In this document: positions 1 to 11,089 of the stretch, piece by piece
How the letters are laid out: every line of letters starts with the position of its first letter
Position numbering within the stretch: the first letter of the stretch is position 1
Source: Cyanoderma ruficeps
Taxonomy: Eukaryota > Chordata > Aves > Passeriformes > Timaliidae
Direction of reading: 5' to 3'
Length of the DNA stretch: 64,000 nt
Assembly (NCBI GenBank): GCA_008694505.1
Contig: VZDJ01000097.1
Span: 966,591-1,030,590 of the forward strand
Notes under the pieces: model-generated
The model's database searches: none
Seen by the model: the letters and a program-made list of their open reading frames with translations, nothing else
What the model was told of the DNA's origin: nothing
Position numbers and translations under genes: made by a program

Positions 1-57
1 TGGCAGCAGGACCCCCAAGTGGCAGCAGGACCCCCAGGTGGCAGCAGGACCCCCAGG
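1..57. repeat. 19-bp tandem repeat, 3 copies, cut by window edge
   Basis: Three head-to-tail copies of a 19-bp unit built on tggcagcaggaccccca, with one mismatch between copies. The array starts at the first base of the window, so its true length is unknown. Confidence 0.85.
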
Positions 58-1060
58 TGAAGCAGGGCTGGTTCCCGCTGCAGCTTTTCCTGCGCTGCTC
101 CTTTGCATCATTCCTGGCATGTGTTCCCCACGGGCTGTGCACGGATGCCATCAAACACCAGATTGTCTGGTGGGTTTTCACCTGGTTTGGGAACTCAGAT
201 CCCAGGGGAAAGCAAAAAAAGAAAAAAATCTCTTGAAAAATGCATCCGTGTGTGTGAGAGAGGGAAACTCTCCTTAAATTAGTGGCTTTGTCAGTCCTGA
301 CAGCAGCAATCCGTTATTTGCATCAACAGGAATGTGATATTTATGTCTGTCCGTGTTGGTGCAGAGGAGAAATAAAACTTCTCCCTCAACAGGCTGCCCT
401 CAAACCCTGTGCAGGTCCCTCTGCAAGGATCTTACCACGCCCAGAAAAAGGTTTTTTCCAGAGCTCTGGAGCCTTAAATAGTAATTATTGCTGGGTAAAA
501 ATTAGTAGTACTTAAGGCTAATAATTAGTATGAATTACCGTGAATAGCATTTTATTTTGCTTTTGGAGACAGAAATGTCTTCCCTGCTCTCCTGGCAATT
601 TTCACAGATGATTTCTATTGTGCCTGAAATTCCCTTCATCATTTTCACACAAGACTTGTTCATTTTTATAACTTTCCACTTGGTCATTTTAAAACATGAC
701 TTCTAATGTCTCTAAAGTTTGCCACCTTTTGATAAAAATACCTTGCTACCGAGATATTCATGATTTCTTTTTCCCTCTAGTGGACTTTATATTCCTTTTG
801 CTTCCTCAGAAAAAAATATAAATGACCTCTTTCTTCTCAACCCAAAAGTGCGAGAGGACAAATTGAAAGGTAGTTCTCCTGCTAGAAGAATTTTTTCAGA
901 AGAACACATTTCATTGGGAAAAAAAAAAAGAAAAAAAAAAGGAACAAAACTATGAAAAGCTTGTTCCTGTCAATCTTCAGCTCAGTACAGCTCCCTTGTT
1001 TTAAAAGCATCTGTCAAAATCCCCTCTGGTAACACCTCCTGGCAGCGAACTGCGTGCCCA
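58..1060. other. Unique AT-rich non-coding stretch
   Basis: No gene, CR1 tail or tandem array is visible. It becomes AT-rich from about 280 onward and contains a purine run of A with single G interruptions at about 919-941. Short open frames here have no recognisable domains. Confidence 0.5.
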
Positions 1061-1769
1061 GATGGGCTGAGGGAGGAGCTGAGGGAGGAGGGCTGGGGGG
1101 ATGTTTCCAGCCCCTGGATGGGCTGAGAGAAGAGGGCTGGGAAGTGTTTCCATCCCCTGGATGGGCTGAGGGTGGAGCTGAGGGAGGAGGGCTGGGAGAC
1201 ACTTCCAGCCCCTGGATGGGCTGAGGGAAGAGGGCTGGGGGGACATTTCCAGCCCCTGAATGGGCTGAGGGAGGAGGGCTGGGGAGACACTTCCAGCCCC
1301 TGGATGGGCTGAGGGAGGAGGGCTGGGGAGACACTTCCAGCCCCTGAATGGGCTGAGGGAGGAGGGCTGGGGAGACACTTCCAGCCCCTGAATGGGCTGA
1401 GGGAGGAGGGCTGGGGAGACACTTCCAGCCCCTGGATGGGCTGAGGGAAGAGGGCTGGGGGCACATTTCCTGCCCCTGGATGGGCTGAGGGTGGAGCTGA
1501 GGGAGGAGGGCCGGGAGACACATCCAGCCCCTGGATGGGCTGAGGGACAAGGTCTGGGGGGGGGTTTCCAGCCCCTGGATGGGCTGAGGGTGGAGCTGTG
1601 GGAGGAGGGCTGGGACTTCCAGCCCCTAGATGAGCTGAAGGACAAGGTCTGGGGGGACGTTTCCATCCCCTGGATGGGCTGAGGGACAAGGGTTGGGGAT
1701 ATTTCCAGCCCCTGGATGAGCTGAGGGTGGAGCTGCGGGAAGAGGGCTGGGGGACATTTCCAGCCCCTG
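1061..1769. repeat. 44-bp minisatellite, about 15 copies
   Basis: Each unit reads atgggctgagggaggagg, then ctgggg, a short variable segment, and ttccagcccctg. Most units are 44 bp; some are about 54 bp through an extra gtggagctgaggg segment. Because 44 is not a multiple of 3 and the minus strand has no stop in the unit, three overlapping open frames of 178-283 codons appear on the minus strand. These are repeat translations rich in Pro and Ser (SRGWK, PQPIQGLE motifs) and are not supported as proteins. Confidence 0.95.
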
Positions 1770-2289
1770 CTGTGGCTGCCTCCATCCCCCTGGTCCCCCC
1801 CATGTTCGGGTTCATCTGGGGCTGTGTGGGGCTGGACCCCTGGGGAAGCCAAGAGCAGCCTCAGGGTGGGGAGGGGGAGCCTGCAGAGGTGGAAGTGGAG
1901 CCATGGAGGGATGGAAAGGGAGGAAAGCCAGGTGTGTGTGTGGCTGGGCAGGGGGTGTGTGCAGGAGGGGAGGGTGATGGAGGCTGAGGACCCAGGGCTG
2001 TGTCACACAGGGCACGAGGGGCTTCCAGAGGTCGACCCACTGTTTATTCTGGGCAAGGAGAGCCTGGGAGAGCCACAGGGAAGGAAAATGAGTCTGCAGG
2101 AAGGTCACATCTCACTTAAATCACCCGTGAGCCAGCCAGGATCTGGGGCTGATGCCACAGCTGGTGGCTGAGCTGCCGTGAGCGTGGTGGGTGTGGGGAG
2201 AGGTTCTTGTCCCTGTGGATATTTCCAGGCATCCCTCTGCATCACCAGAGAGGAATTGGATGGAAACACCCAGGCTGAGGCTGGATGGG

Positions 2290-2428
2290 CTGTGAGCAGC
2301 CTGGCCTAGTGGAACATGTCTCTGCTCTTGGAAAGTTCCTTTTGACTCAAACCAGTCGTGACAGGGATTTTTGATCAAATGGACTTTGAAAGGTCCTTTC
2401 CAACCCAACCTGCTCTGTGACTCTGTGG
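2290..2428 (+). mobile_element. CR1 LINE 3' fragment
   Basis: It contains the CR1 3' signature: agcctggcctagtgga, then gactttgaaaggtcctttcc, aacccaacc and ctgtgactctgtgg. It is diverged, with an unusual ctcaaaccagtcgtgac insertion. Confidence 0.7.
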
Positions 2429-2794
2429 TGAGAGGTCCTGCCCCAGGCCTTGGGGCCCTTGAGCCCCTCAGCAGTGACACATCCCTGCCCTGGGAGTGGA
2501 TCCCTGCCCTGGGAGTGGATCCCTGCTCATCTCCCGCTCCCTGCCCCACCTGACAGGAGCTGCTGGGCACTGGGATTTCCCTGCCTGCAGCAGGGGGCTG
2601 GAGGGGCTGGTGGCCCCCAGAGAGATGGAACAAACCTCACTGTCCACTGTCCTCATGGGGGAAAAGCTTTTCCCTGTATCCTCTTGTATTGGATAAATAT
2701 TCTCCTGCTCAAAACTGCTCTGGCCACATCCTGCCACCCTCAATCTTCACCTCCCCTCATGTGAATCCATCTCCTGCCTCCTCAGGTGTCCCCT

Positions 2795-3090
2795 CCAAGC
2801 ACAGGAGGCTCAGGGGAGACCCTGTGGCTCTGCACAAGTCCCTGCCAGGAGGGGACAGCCGGGGGGGTCGGGCTCTGCTGCCAGGGAACAGGGACAGGAG
2901 GAGAGGGAACGGCCTCAGGCTGGGCCAGGGGAGGCTCAGGGTGGATTTTGGGGAAATTCCTGCATGGAAGGGGCAGGGCTGGAGTCCCCATCCCTGGGGG
3001 GATTTCAGAGCCCTGTGGATGTGGCACTTAGGGACATGGGGCAGTGGTGGCCCTGGCAGTGCTGGGAATGGTTATGGTCTTGAACCCAAT
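2795..3090 (+). mobile_element. CR1 LINE 3' fragment (about 300 bp)
   Basis: Matches the CR1 3' untranslated consensus in order: gggacaggaggagagggaac, ggcctcaggctgggccaggg, aggctcagggtgga, ccatccctgg, gatgtggcacttagggacat, and cagtgctgggaatggtt. It belongs to the same subfamily as the oppositely oriented copy at 47692-48085. Confidence 0.85.
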
Positions 3091-3599
3091 CTCTGCGAAA
3101 TAATCAGGCTTTGCTCCGAGCTTTGCATCAAATGAGGCTGGCTGGGCCCTCCCGGGAAATCCCATCCTCCTCCATTAATCCGAGCAGAGGGAAGACTGGG
3201 CAGCCACAGCCCCGTGGGAGGGGAGCCTGCACTTGGAGCACGGCTGGGAATTTTTGTTTGGAGCAAACGCGGTGTCTGGGCCACCGCTCTGCAGAGTTCA
3301 TGTGGTCCCGTCCGTGAGAATTTTGCATAAACACTCAAATCAATCATAAAGGGCTTTGAATTCCTCAATTCATCTTCTACTGTTGCAATCTTTATTGAAG
3401 TCCTTGCTCTTTTTTTCCCCCTCCCGCTGCCCAAACTGGACCCCCCTAAGCGCCACCTCCACCTCATTTTAGTGTTGCAGCCTTTATTGAACACTTTGTT
3501 TCATTTTTTCCTCCCGCTGCTCTAATTGGACTCGCCAAAGGCATCACCTCCGCCGTGATTAGAACTTTAATGTCCTTTTGTCCCTGGCTCAGTCTCCGG

Positions 3600-3690
3600 G
3601 AAGGTGTCCCTGCCGTGACAGGGCTGGAACTGATGAGCTTTAAGGTCCCTTCCAGACCAAACCCTTCCACAGTTCCGTGGCTCTGGGATC
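3600..3690 (+). mobile_element. CR1 LINE 3' end fragment
   Basis: Contains ggtgtccctgccgtgacagg, gctttaaggtcccttccaga and a degenerate ttccgtggctctgg tail. Confidence 0.7.
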
Positions 3691-3814
3691 TGCACTCCAG
3701 CTGCAGAGTGTTGGCTGTGGAGGCAGCGATGTGTCCTCCCGCCAGCCCACCTCCCCTTCCCCAGAGCTGCTCCGGCGGGAAAATCCGGGGGGAGACTCAC
3801 AGTCACCTGTGTCT

Positions 3815-3898
3815 GACTGTGGATGAGCAGTTTTGGGATCAGACTGTGGATGAGCAGTTTTGGGATCAGACTGTGGATGAGCAGTTTTGGGATCAGAC
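3815..3898. repeat. 27-bp tandem repeat, 3 copies
   Basis: Three perfect copies of a unit beginning gactgtggatgagcagtttt. The unit length is a multiple of 3, so the + strand reads it as repeated DEQFWDQTV inside a short open frame that has no other gene support. Confidence 0.9.
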
Positions 3899-3959
3899 CC
3901 CCCGTTTGTCCTGGCTGTGACTGCCCTGGGTGTGCAGAGAAACGATCTGCCCGTGCCAG

Positions 3960-4088
3960 CCCACCCAGGGATCCCAGCCCCGCCCAGGGATCATCCCAGC
4001 CTGCCCAGGGATCATCCCAGCCCTGCCCAGGGATCCCAGGGATCTCATCCCTGCCCAGGGATCCCAGCCCTGCCCAGGGATCCCAGCC
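3960..4088. repeat. Short-unit minisatellite (cccagggatc type)
   Basis: About seven imperfect copies of a 16-20 bp unit, cccagccctgcccagggatc and variants, some with an extra atc. Confidence 0.85.
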
Positions 4089-4224
4089 CTCCTGCCCCAG
4101 CTCCCTGCAGGAACTGTCCCTGCAGTTCCCCTTCCCTGCCCCCTCTGATGTTTGGTGTGCACAGCACGAGGCGCCCCAAAACCTGTCACAGGGCTGGAGG
4201 GGACAGAACCCCCTGGAACCTTCT

Positions 4225-4562
4225 GGAATGAAGGAGCAGATGAGGATGGTGTGTAAAGGAGAGGAGACTGGACTGAAGGCTGAGGTGAGGATGGTGTGTA
4301 AAGGAGAGGAGACTGGAATGAAGGCTGAGGTGAGGGTGGTGTGTAAAGGAGACTGGAATGAAGGCTGAGGGGAGGGTGGTGTTAGTGGAGAGGGGACTGG
4401 AATGAAGGCTGAGGTGAGGATGGTGTGTAAAGGAGACTGGACTGAAGGCTGAGGTGAGGATGGTGTGTAAAGGAGACTGGAATGAAGGCTGAGGTGAGGA
4501 TGGTGTTAGAGGAGAGGAGACTGGAATGAAGGCTGAGGTGAGGGTGGTGTGTAAAGGAGAGG
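4225..4562. repeat. 39/45-bp minisatellite, about 8 copies
   Basis: Units read gaatgaaggctgaggtgagg, then atggtgtgtaaaggaga, with an optional ggaga giving the longer unit type. Copies differ by a few substitutions (atggtgttagaggagagg variants). Confidence 0.9.
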
Positions 4563-5094
4563 AGAGCAGAGCTGCACGTGGATGATCAGCCAGGCCTCGG
4601 GAGGATCCAGAGGCATTTTCTGGAGCAGTCTGTGTGAGGCCCAGGCCAGGCCGGGTGTGCTGCAGTGGCTCCTCAGTGGCTCCTCAGTGGCTCCTCCCTG
4701 CAAGGCCGCTTGATTTGACACCAGCTACAGCAATTTCACGGTGCATTTTCCCCCTTCCAAGACACTTGTTTTGTTTCTGCCTCTCGGTGAGAGGACATAA
4801 CCCAGGGAGGCTCCCTGGGGGACAAAGTGCCCCCCTTGGGCCGCTGTCACAGCCCCGTCAGCCCTGGGGGGAGCACAGAGCTTTCCTCCCAGTGGGGGAA
4901 AGGGGGCCGTGGGGCCCAGAGCCCAGAAAAACCTTCCCGAGGTGTCTCCACAAGGAGCTGGGGTGAGGAGGAGCTGTGTGGGAGGAGTGTGGTACCCTGA
5001 GAACAGACCCTGCTGTGGCTCTGACACCTCACCCCGAGCGCCCCAAATTTGGGAAGACTCCGGGCTGGCACCTTTTGTCTGCTGCCTGGCAGGG
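4563..5094. other. Non-coding, no identified feature
   Basis: Moderately GC-rich sequence. There is a small triplication of ctcagtggctc at about 4671-4696. No CR1 tail or coding exon signature was seen. Confidence 0.45.
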
Positions 5095-5178
5095 AGTTGC
5101 TGCAGGAGAAACTGAGATCACTGGACTCTGTGATCTCAGAGGTCTTCTCTAACCTAAAAGATTCTGTGATTCTATTAA
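5095..5178 (+). mobile_element. CR1 LINE 3' end fragment
   Basis: Contains ggactctgtgatctcagagg, tcttctctaacctaaaagat and the octamer tail tctgtgattct. Confidence 0.75.
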
Positions 5179-5710
5179 TAAAAGCTTTGATTCCAAATTA
5201 CTTCAAGGAAGGGAGAAGAGCCAGTTTCCCCTTGGGGAGCTGATGGGATCCCTGGAGGACTTGCCAGGCTTTGGGGAATTAACAAACCTTAAAGCAAAAG
5301 TGCTGCCCCATGAACTCCTCCGGGGTGCTCAGGTGCCCCATTCCTGAGGAAATGCTGATTTTCCCTCTCCAGTCAGAAATCTCGTCTCCTTTTCGTGATC
5401 TCTGGGAATGTGAAAAGGAAACGTCCTGAGATGAGAAACCTCCTGTAGGACTGAGCTCTAGGGGCTCTCCTGCTGCTCTGGGAGCTTTCCTAAACGTGCC
5501 CTACAGGAGTTCTCCATCAGGGCCAGGGGTTTGGGAAGGGAACACTGGGGAAGGTTCTGAGCAGAGTCTGGTCTGGGGGTGGGAGAGGCTGCTGAGGGGT
5601 GAGGCACAAGGGGCAGATGGAGCTGCCCATGATGAATTCAGGAGTGGGGAGGAGGAACACGTGGGACTGTAAAGGTCTGAGAGCCATTTGGGGTCCAGGG
5701 AATGGATCCA

Positions 5711-6252
5711 GAGGGTTGGATTTCCATTATGCTGAGGGTTGGATTTTCCTTGTGCAGAAGGGTCGGGTTTTCCTTGTGCTGAGGGTCGGATTTTCCTTGT
5801 GCTAAGGATTGGGTTTTCCTTGTGCTAAGGGTCGGGTTTTCCTTGTGCAGAAGGGTTGGGTTTTCCTTGTGCTGAGGGTCGGGTTTTCCTTGTGCTAAGG
5901 GTCGGATTTTCCTTGTGCAGAAGGGTTGGGTTTTCCTTGTGCAGAAGGGTCGGGTTTTCCTTGTGCTGAGGGTCGGATTTTCCTTGTGCTGAGGGTCGGA
6001 TTTTCCTTGTGCTGAGGGTCGGGCTTTCCTTGTGCAGAAGGGTCGGATTTTCCTTGTGCTAAGGGTTGAGTTTCCATTCTGTTGAGGGTTGGGTTTTCCT
6101 TGTGCTGAGGGTCGGGTTTTCCTTGTCCTAAGGGTTGGATTTTCCTTGTGCTGAGGGTTGGATTTTCCCTGTGCAGAAGGGTTGGGTTTTCCTTGTGCTG
6201 AGGGTCGGGTTTTCCTTGTGCAGAAGGGTCGGGTTTTCCTTGTGCTGAGGGA
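5711..6252. repeat. 23/24-bp minisatellite, about 23 copies
   Basis: Units have the form gggtcggattttccttgtgc, followed by either tga or agaa, with gcagaag and gctgag/gctaag types interspersed. The minus strand has no stops in two frames, giving open frames of 223 and 173 codons. These read as repeated STRKTRP and AQGKPNP and are not credible proteins. Confidence 0.95.
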
Positions 6253-6409
6253 TGTGACACTGTGCAGGGGCAGCTCGGGGAGCCGTCGGCCAGCCGGGAG
6301 TGTGGACACACATCCCGGGAAAGGCAGGTCAGAGTTACCTCCCTCCCAGCGCAGGGAGATTGATCTCCCTCTCCTGGATCGCTCCGTTCCTCCTCCCCCC
6401 GGAGCAGCC
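6253..6409. other. GC-rich non-coding spacer
   Basis: Includes a locally CpG-containing segment, ggggagccgtcggccagccg and onward. No feature was recognised. Confidence 0.4.
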
Positions 6410-6545
6410 GGGGCAATCCTTAATGCTGCTGAAAGGCTGTTGGTAATGAAGTGCCTGACTCCAGGGGGTCCACGTCTCTAATTGAGTTCATTAGAGGCTG
6501 CTGCATTACCAGTAAGTTTTGATCGTAATGGAAGAGCTGGAGCAA
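6410..6545. promoter_or_regulatory. Candidate conserved non-coding element
   Basis: A sharp change to balanced, unique sequence with dense homeodomain-type cores: TTAATG, GTAATG, CTAATTGAG, TCATTAGAG, CATTACC and CGTAATGG. Those features fit a developmental enhancer. Conservation cannot be computed here, so this is a candidate only. Confidence 0.3.
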
Positions 6546-8165
6546 AAAACAAACTAACAAACACGAATTAAAAAAAAAAACCCAAATAGCAACAAGAAAT
6601 CCAGTGAATCCTCCCAGAAGTGTTTAATCTGCAGGCTGAGTCTGTCCCCTGGGATGAGGAATTGCAGCATCTCTTTCTGGGTCTCTCAGGTTTTGGATAA
6701 TGATGCCAATTCACTCATCCAGGTGTAAAATGAGGATGTTTTTGAAGGAGGGGAATGGTGGTGAGGCAGAACCAGGAGACAGCTCTGCATTTGACCCGGG
6801 ACACTTGTGTTTGTGGGAAGCAGCAAACTACGAGCTCCAAACTACAAGGATCCAAATTTCCGTGAGGAGCAGCGTGACTTTCCACGTGGCTTCCAGCAGC
6901 CCCTGCTTGAGCACGGCACCCTCTGAGCTCTCCCTGTGCTCAGGCAGGAGCCAAAGTCAGGGAATGCTCTGAAAACCTTCCCCATCCCCTGCACAGGGAT
7001 CAGGGATCCCGCCTTGCCCTGGGGCTGGGGATGAGCTCTGCTCAGGGCCTGGATCCACGGAGGGGGAGCAGCCCCGGAGGGTGAAAGGTAAAAGCCTCTG
7101 ACAGAAGAGCAAGCTGGAAAACAGAAGCTCATTTCCCAGGAAAATATTGGGCTTTTGGTGCAGTTTGACTTTCCAACAACAATGACAGATCAGGAACGGT
7201 AAAATTTGAAATAAAAGATAGCGAGTGGAAAATAAAATGCTTATTAAGTATAATTCCAGGGGATGAAAAATGAGGGCTAAAATGAAGCCGCAGATGTTTC
7301 TCTTCTGTTTTATCTGCTTTTATTGAGGAAACAGAAAATGGTCTTCCCGGGGGGACCTTGGACAGGAAGAGAAATGGAATTTGTCTCTCCCTTGTCCCCT
7401 GCCCACACACAGACAGGGATGGTCCCAGCAGGCTGCAGAAAATGGGTTTCAGCCCACCTGGTTTTCACCTGGTCTTCTGAAGTTCTCCTTTCAATGGAGG
7501 GGAGAATTTGGCAGGCCTGGAGGAACATTGGCCCTCTCTGCAGGTTGTGTTACCCCCCGGCACTTCAAAGCCAATCCCAGTGGCACTCTCAGCTCTTCCC
7601 TTGATCAGTGATGAACCCACCAAAGCCTCCAAGCTCCGTGTCCTCCAAGGGAGCAGCTGATGCTGAGGGAGAAGTCGGGGACCCATCATTTCAATCTGTA
7701 CAACTGAAAAAATGAAGGATAAAGAAAATCAGATTAAAGCCTTATTTAGTGTTTTGTTTTTCTACTTGCAAAGCCCAAATTTTCCCAGGGAACATATTTT
7801 TTCCATGGTTAAAAGAGGAAGAAAGAGATCCAATGAGAAATTTCTGTTTCACAGACCAGATGGCTCTAGTCCTCAGGTGGTTGGATCCATGTGGAGTTGG
7901 TGACTCTTTGGTCACAGAGGCCACCCAGAGCCCAGGAGCATTTGGAGCTGTGGGAATTTGCCTGTCCCACCTGTTAAACCCCTGAAGAGGTTTTGGCCAC
8001 GGCCAGCAAGTCGTGCCCTGGGCACTGCTCAGCAGCCAGGGGCCATTCCAGCCGGGGCAGGGGGCTGCTCTGCTCTGCAGGGCAGGAGAGTCCAACAGCC
8101 TGAGCCAGTTCTGGGTTACCTTGAGCCTCCTTAATGGAGTGAGCGAGGCAGGGCACTGAGAGCAA
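6546..8165. other. Unique non-coding sequence
   Basis: No gene was found. It contains an A-rich run at about 6569-6580, an AT-rich block at about 7130-7330 and ordinary unique sequence to 8165. Confidence 0.45.
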
Positions 8166-8214
8166 CTTTCCCTTTCCCTTTCCCTTTCCCTTTCCCTTTC
8201 CCTTTCCCTTTCCC
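8166..8214. repeat. (TTTCCC)n microsatellite
   Basis: Eight perfect hexamers of tttccc, a pyrimidine tract whose complement is (GGGAAA)n. It could form non-B structure such as a triplex or G-rich strand fold. Confidence 0.95.
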
Positions 8215-8454
8215 TCCCAGGCACTGCCCCTTCCCCAGGCAGTTCCCAGGCACTGTGGACAAACATGTTTCAGTTTAATCTGCTCCAACCCCCTGCATTC
8301 ATCTTCCTTTCTGCTGCTCCCAGCTCAGCAGGCAGAACACTCGCAGTGACAGGAGATAACACAAACAGATGATGGCACAGGCTGATGGATGGGGAGCAGG
8401 TGAGTGTGGCTGTGCAGGGCAGGGAGGAGTGTGCAGGCCCACAGCACAGGGGCC

Positions 8455-8800
8455 AGGCTGTGCAGGGTGTGCAGGGTGTGCAGGTGTGTGCAGGTGTGTT
8501 CAGACCCACAGCTCACAGCCCTGGCTGGGCAGGCAGGACAGGGAGGAGTGTTCAGGCCCACAGCTCACAGCCCCATGGAGGTGTGTTCAGACCCACAGCT
8601 CACAGCCCCAGGCTGTGCAGGGTGTGCAGGTGTGTTCAGACCCACAGCTCACAGCCCTGGCTGGGCAGGCAGGACAGGAAGGTCTGTTCAGGCCCACAGC
8701 TCATAGCCCCATGGAGGTGTGTTCAGACCCACAGCTCACAGCCCCGGCTGTGCAGGGTGTGCAGGTGTGTTCAGACCCACAGCTCACAGCCCCAGGCAGG
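8455..8800. repeat. Higher-order tandem repeat, about 136-bp period
   Basis: Sub-units share tcagacccacagctcacagc and alternate three different linkers: ctggctgggcaggcagg, catggaggtgt and aggctgtgcagggtgtgc. The same three-part order recurs (ccctggctggg at 8519 and again at 8655, 136 bp apart), giving about 2.3 higher-order copies. Confidence 0.85.
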
Positions 8801-9364
8801 CAGGACAAGGTCACCAGGAGCTGCCTGTGGGGGCCCTGCCGTGTCCCCCCCGACAGGCAAAGCCTCTCCTGGCTGCCTCTGCAGCGTGACCTCAAAGAGC
8901 AGGAGCAGGCACGTGAGAGGTGCCTGGGCGTGCTGGGTTTATCCAGGGCTGGGCAGGGAGGAGAGACACGGGAGAGAACATGATCACACTCTATAAATAC
9001 CTTCAAGGTAACAGTGCCAGGGAAAGAAGAGGATTAGTCACACTCCTGTAAGACAGGGAGGGGAGGGGAGACGGCAGCAGCGTGAGGCAGCCAAGGAAAA
9101 AGTTTCGAGTGTTAGGAGTGAAATGTTTAGGCTATTTTTCTTTCTCATTTATAATGGAAAAAGAAATTGCAGGGTCTCAGTTTGAGTTATCCTTGAGGCT
9201 TGATGGAATTTTTTTCAGGAGAGTTGTGAGTCATAGGCATGAGGAGCAACCACTGCACGGTGGTGTTGGATCTGCGGGTCCTGAGTGCATCCAGGAGCTA
9301 AACAAGGGGCCAGTGTGGCCTTTGAGGCAGCAAAATATCTTCCTGGAATGGAGATGAGCAAGGC
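8801..9364. other. Non-coding, no identified feature
   Basis: Contains a purine-rich segment at 9055-9075 and unique sequence. It reads gggctgggcagggaggagag then acacgggagagaacatgatc near 8945-8985. No certain repeat or gene was seen. Confidence 0.4.
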
Positions 9365-9434
9365 AGCAGTTCTGAGGTGACCTCCCTGAGGGGTTGGCAG
9401 CAGTTCTGAGGTGACCTCCTGAGGGGTTGGCTCC
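9365..9434. repeat. 32-bp tandem duplication
   Basis: Two copies of ggcagcagttctgaggtgac followed by cctccctgaggggttg or cctcctgaggggttgg. Confidence 0.85.
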
Positions 9435-9767
9435 AAGTCAGGCTTGGACAATCACTCCTATTGTCACCTTCCATTATGCTGGGACTCAAAAGTAAATGTT
9501 TCCAAAAAATTATGGGCTGCTGCTGCCAAGATTTTCCCCCTCTCCTCCAGTAAGTGCCAAGAACTCTGTCTTCCCATAACAAATCAACTGGGCAAATACA
9601 GGTGTCCCTGGAGAAAATCCTTCAGGCTGGTAAGAATTAACAAGTTCATTCAACTAAAGGTGAGCAATTTAATTATGTGGTTCTTCCAACTGTGTTTTCC
9701 AGAGAAAATGAATCTTGTGTGTGTCAGTTTGTCCCCTCCCACTCATTTTGAGTTCCCTGGGCCGATC

Positions 9768-9890
9768 AGACAATCAGAGATTCATGGAGTGGTTTGGGTT
9801 GGAAAGGGTCTAAGAGCTCATCTCCTTCCACCTCCTGCCAGCTCCCGTAGACCAGGCTGCTCCAGGCCCTGTCCAAGCTGACCTTGTTTG
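9768..9890 (-). mobile_element. CR1 LINE 3' end fragment
   Basis: Reverse-oriented CR1 tail: cagagattcatggagtggtt, tgggttggaaagggtctaag, agctcatctccttccacctc and gaccaggctgctccaggccc. Confidence 0.85.
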
Positions 9891-10341
9891 ATGAGAAGTT
9901 TCAGGAGTTCAGATCCCACAAGCTCCGGAAATGGGAGTGAGCTCCTCATGCTGGGGAAAGTTAGTTCAGAGCAGAGAAGGTTTGTGTGGAAGGAGAAATC
10001 CAGCTGCTTTCACGGTGCGCTTGCTTTGTCCCAGGTGAGAGTTCTTTGTCAGGAGTGTGGGTGGGATGTTGCAGGACCCCCCCAGGCTGTTTTCCTGCTG
10101 TGGCGTCACCTGGAACATGCCAAGGATGCGGGAGGATGGCTGGGGGCAGCGGTGACTGCTGGTGAGGAGGGGAACTGGGGAAAGGACTGGCTGGTGCTGG
10201 GGGTTGGGGAACTCCTGGGGTTTGTGTCCCTCCCAGTGGGCAAAGCCCGGAGGACGGGGAGCACCTGGCTGGGCCAGGGCTTTGTGTCAGCTCCAGCTCC
10301 CGGCCAGTGTGAGCTGCTGGGCCTCCCACGGGCTGCAGCTC

Positions 10342-10695
10342 AGCTGGGACACACGGACAGATGGCCCAGGTGGGACACACGGACAGATGGCCCAGGTGGG
10401 ACACAGGGACAGCTGGCCCAGGTGGGACACACAGACAGATGGCCCAGGTGGGACACAGGGACAGCTGGCCCAGGTGGGACAGACAGACAGTTGGCTCAGG
10501 TGGGACACAGGGACAGCTGGCTCAGGTGGGACACACAGACAGCTGGCTCAGCTGGGACACACAGACAGATGGCTCAGGTGGGACACACAGACAGATGGCC
10601 CAGGTGGGACACACAGACAGCTGGCCCAGGTGGGACAGACAGCTGGCTCAGGTGGGACACAGGGACAGCTGGCTCAGGTGGGACACGGGGACAGC
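10342..10695. repeat. 26-bp minisatellite, 13 full copies plus a partial
   Basis: The unit is ggtgggacacacggacagat followed by ggccca. Positions vary (cagg/cacg/caga; atgg/ctgg; ccca/ctca) and one copy is shortened to 22 bp. Alternate units share variants, suggesting duplication of blocks. Confidence 0.95.
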
Positions 10696-10872
10696 TCCGT
10701 CCCTCCCTGTGGGTGTGAGGGGTGGCAGAGGGCACTGCCAGGACAGGAGTGACCAGGGACCAGGGCCTGGCCGGGGCAGCTCCTGTGGCCTTGCACAGGG
10801 CAGGGGTCAGGGAACTGCCTGGGGCCTTCCCTGCTCCTGTGCCTTGGAGCTGTCCCTGTGTCCCACCTGAAC

Positions 10873-10919
10873 CTCACTGCCCCCTCCCCTCGTTCCTCAC
10901 TGCCCCCTCCCCTCGTTCC
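10873..10919. repeat. 24-bp tandem duplication
   Basis: Two copies of ctcactgccccctcccctcg followed by ttc. Confidence 0.8.
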
Positions 10920-11089
10920 TGTCCCCTGCCCCACAAACCCGGGGCAGGTCCAGAGCTGCAGAGCTCCTGATCTGCCCCTCTGAGTGAGACAGAAATCACC
11001 AAGTGATAGATCACAGGGAAAAGAGGGTGAAGGAGCAGGAGGGAAGAGACGTGTGCATCTTCATGGTGCCTTTGTTTTCTAACAGTGTT

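Noticed and set aside
982..1852. Minus-strand Pro/Ser-rich open frames up to 283 codons
   Set aside because: They are translations of the 44-bp array in different phases, with no conserved domain, splice logic or non-repeat body.
5638..6416. Minus-strand open frames of 223 and 173 codons
   Set aside because: They translate the 23/24-bp minisatellite exactly and have no unique sequence beyond it.
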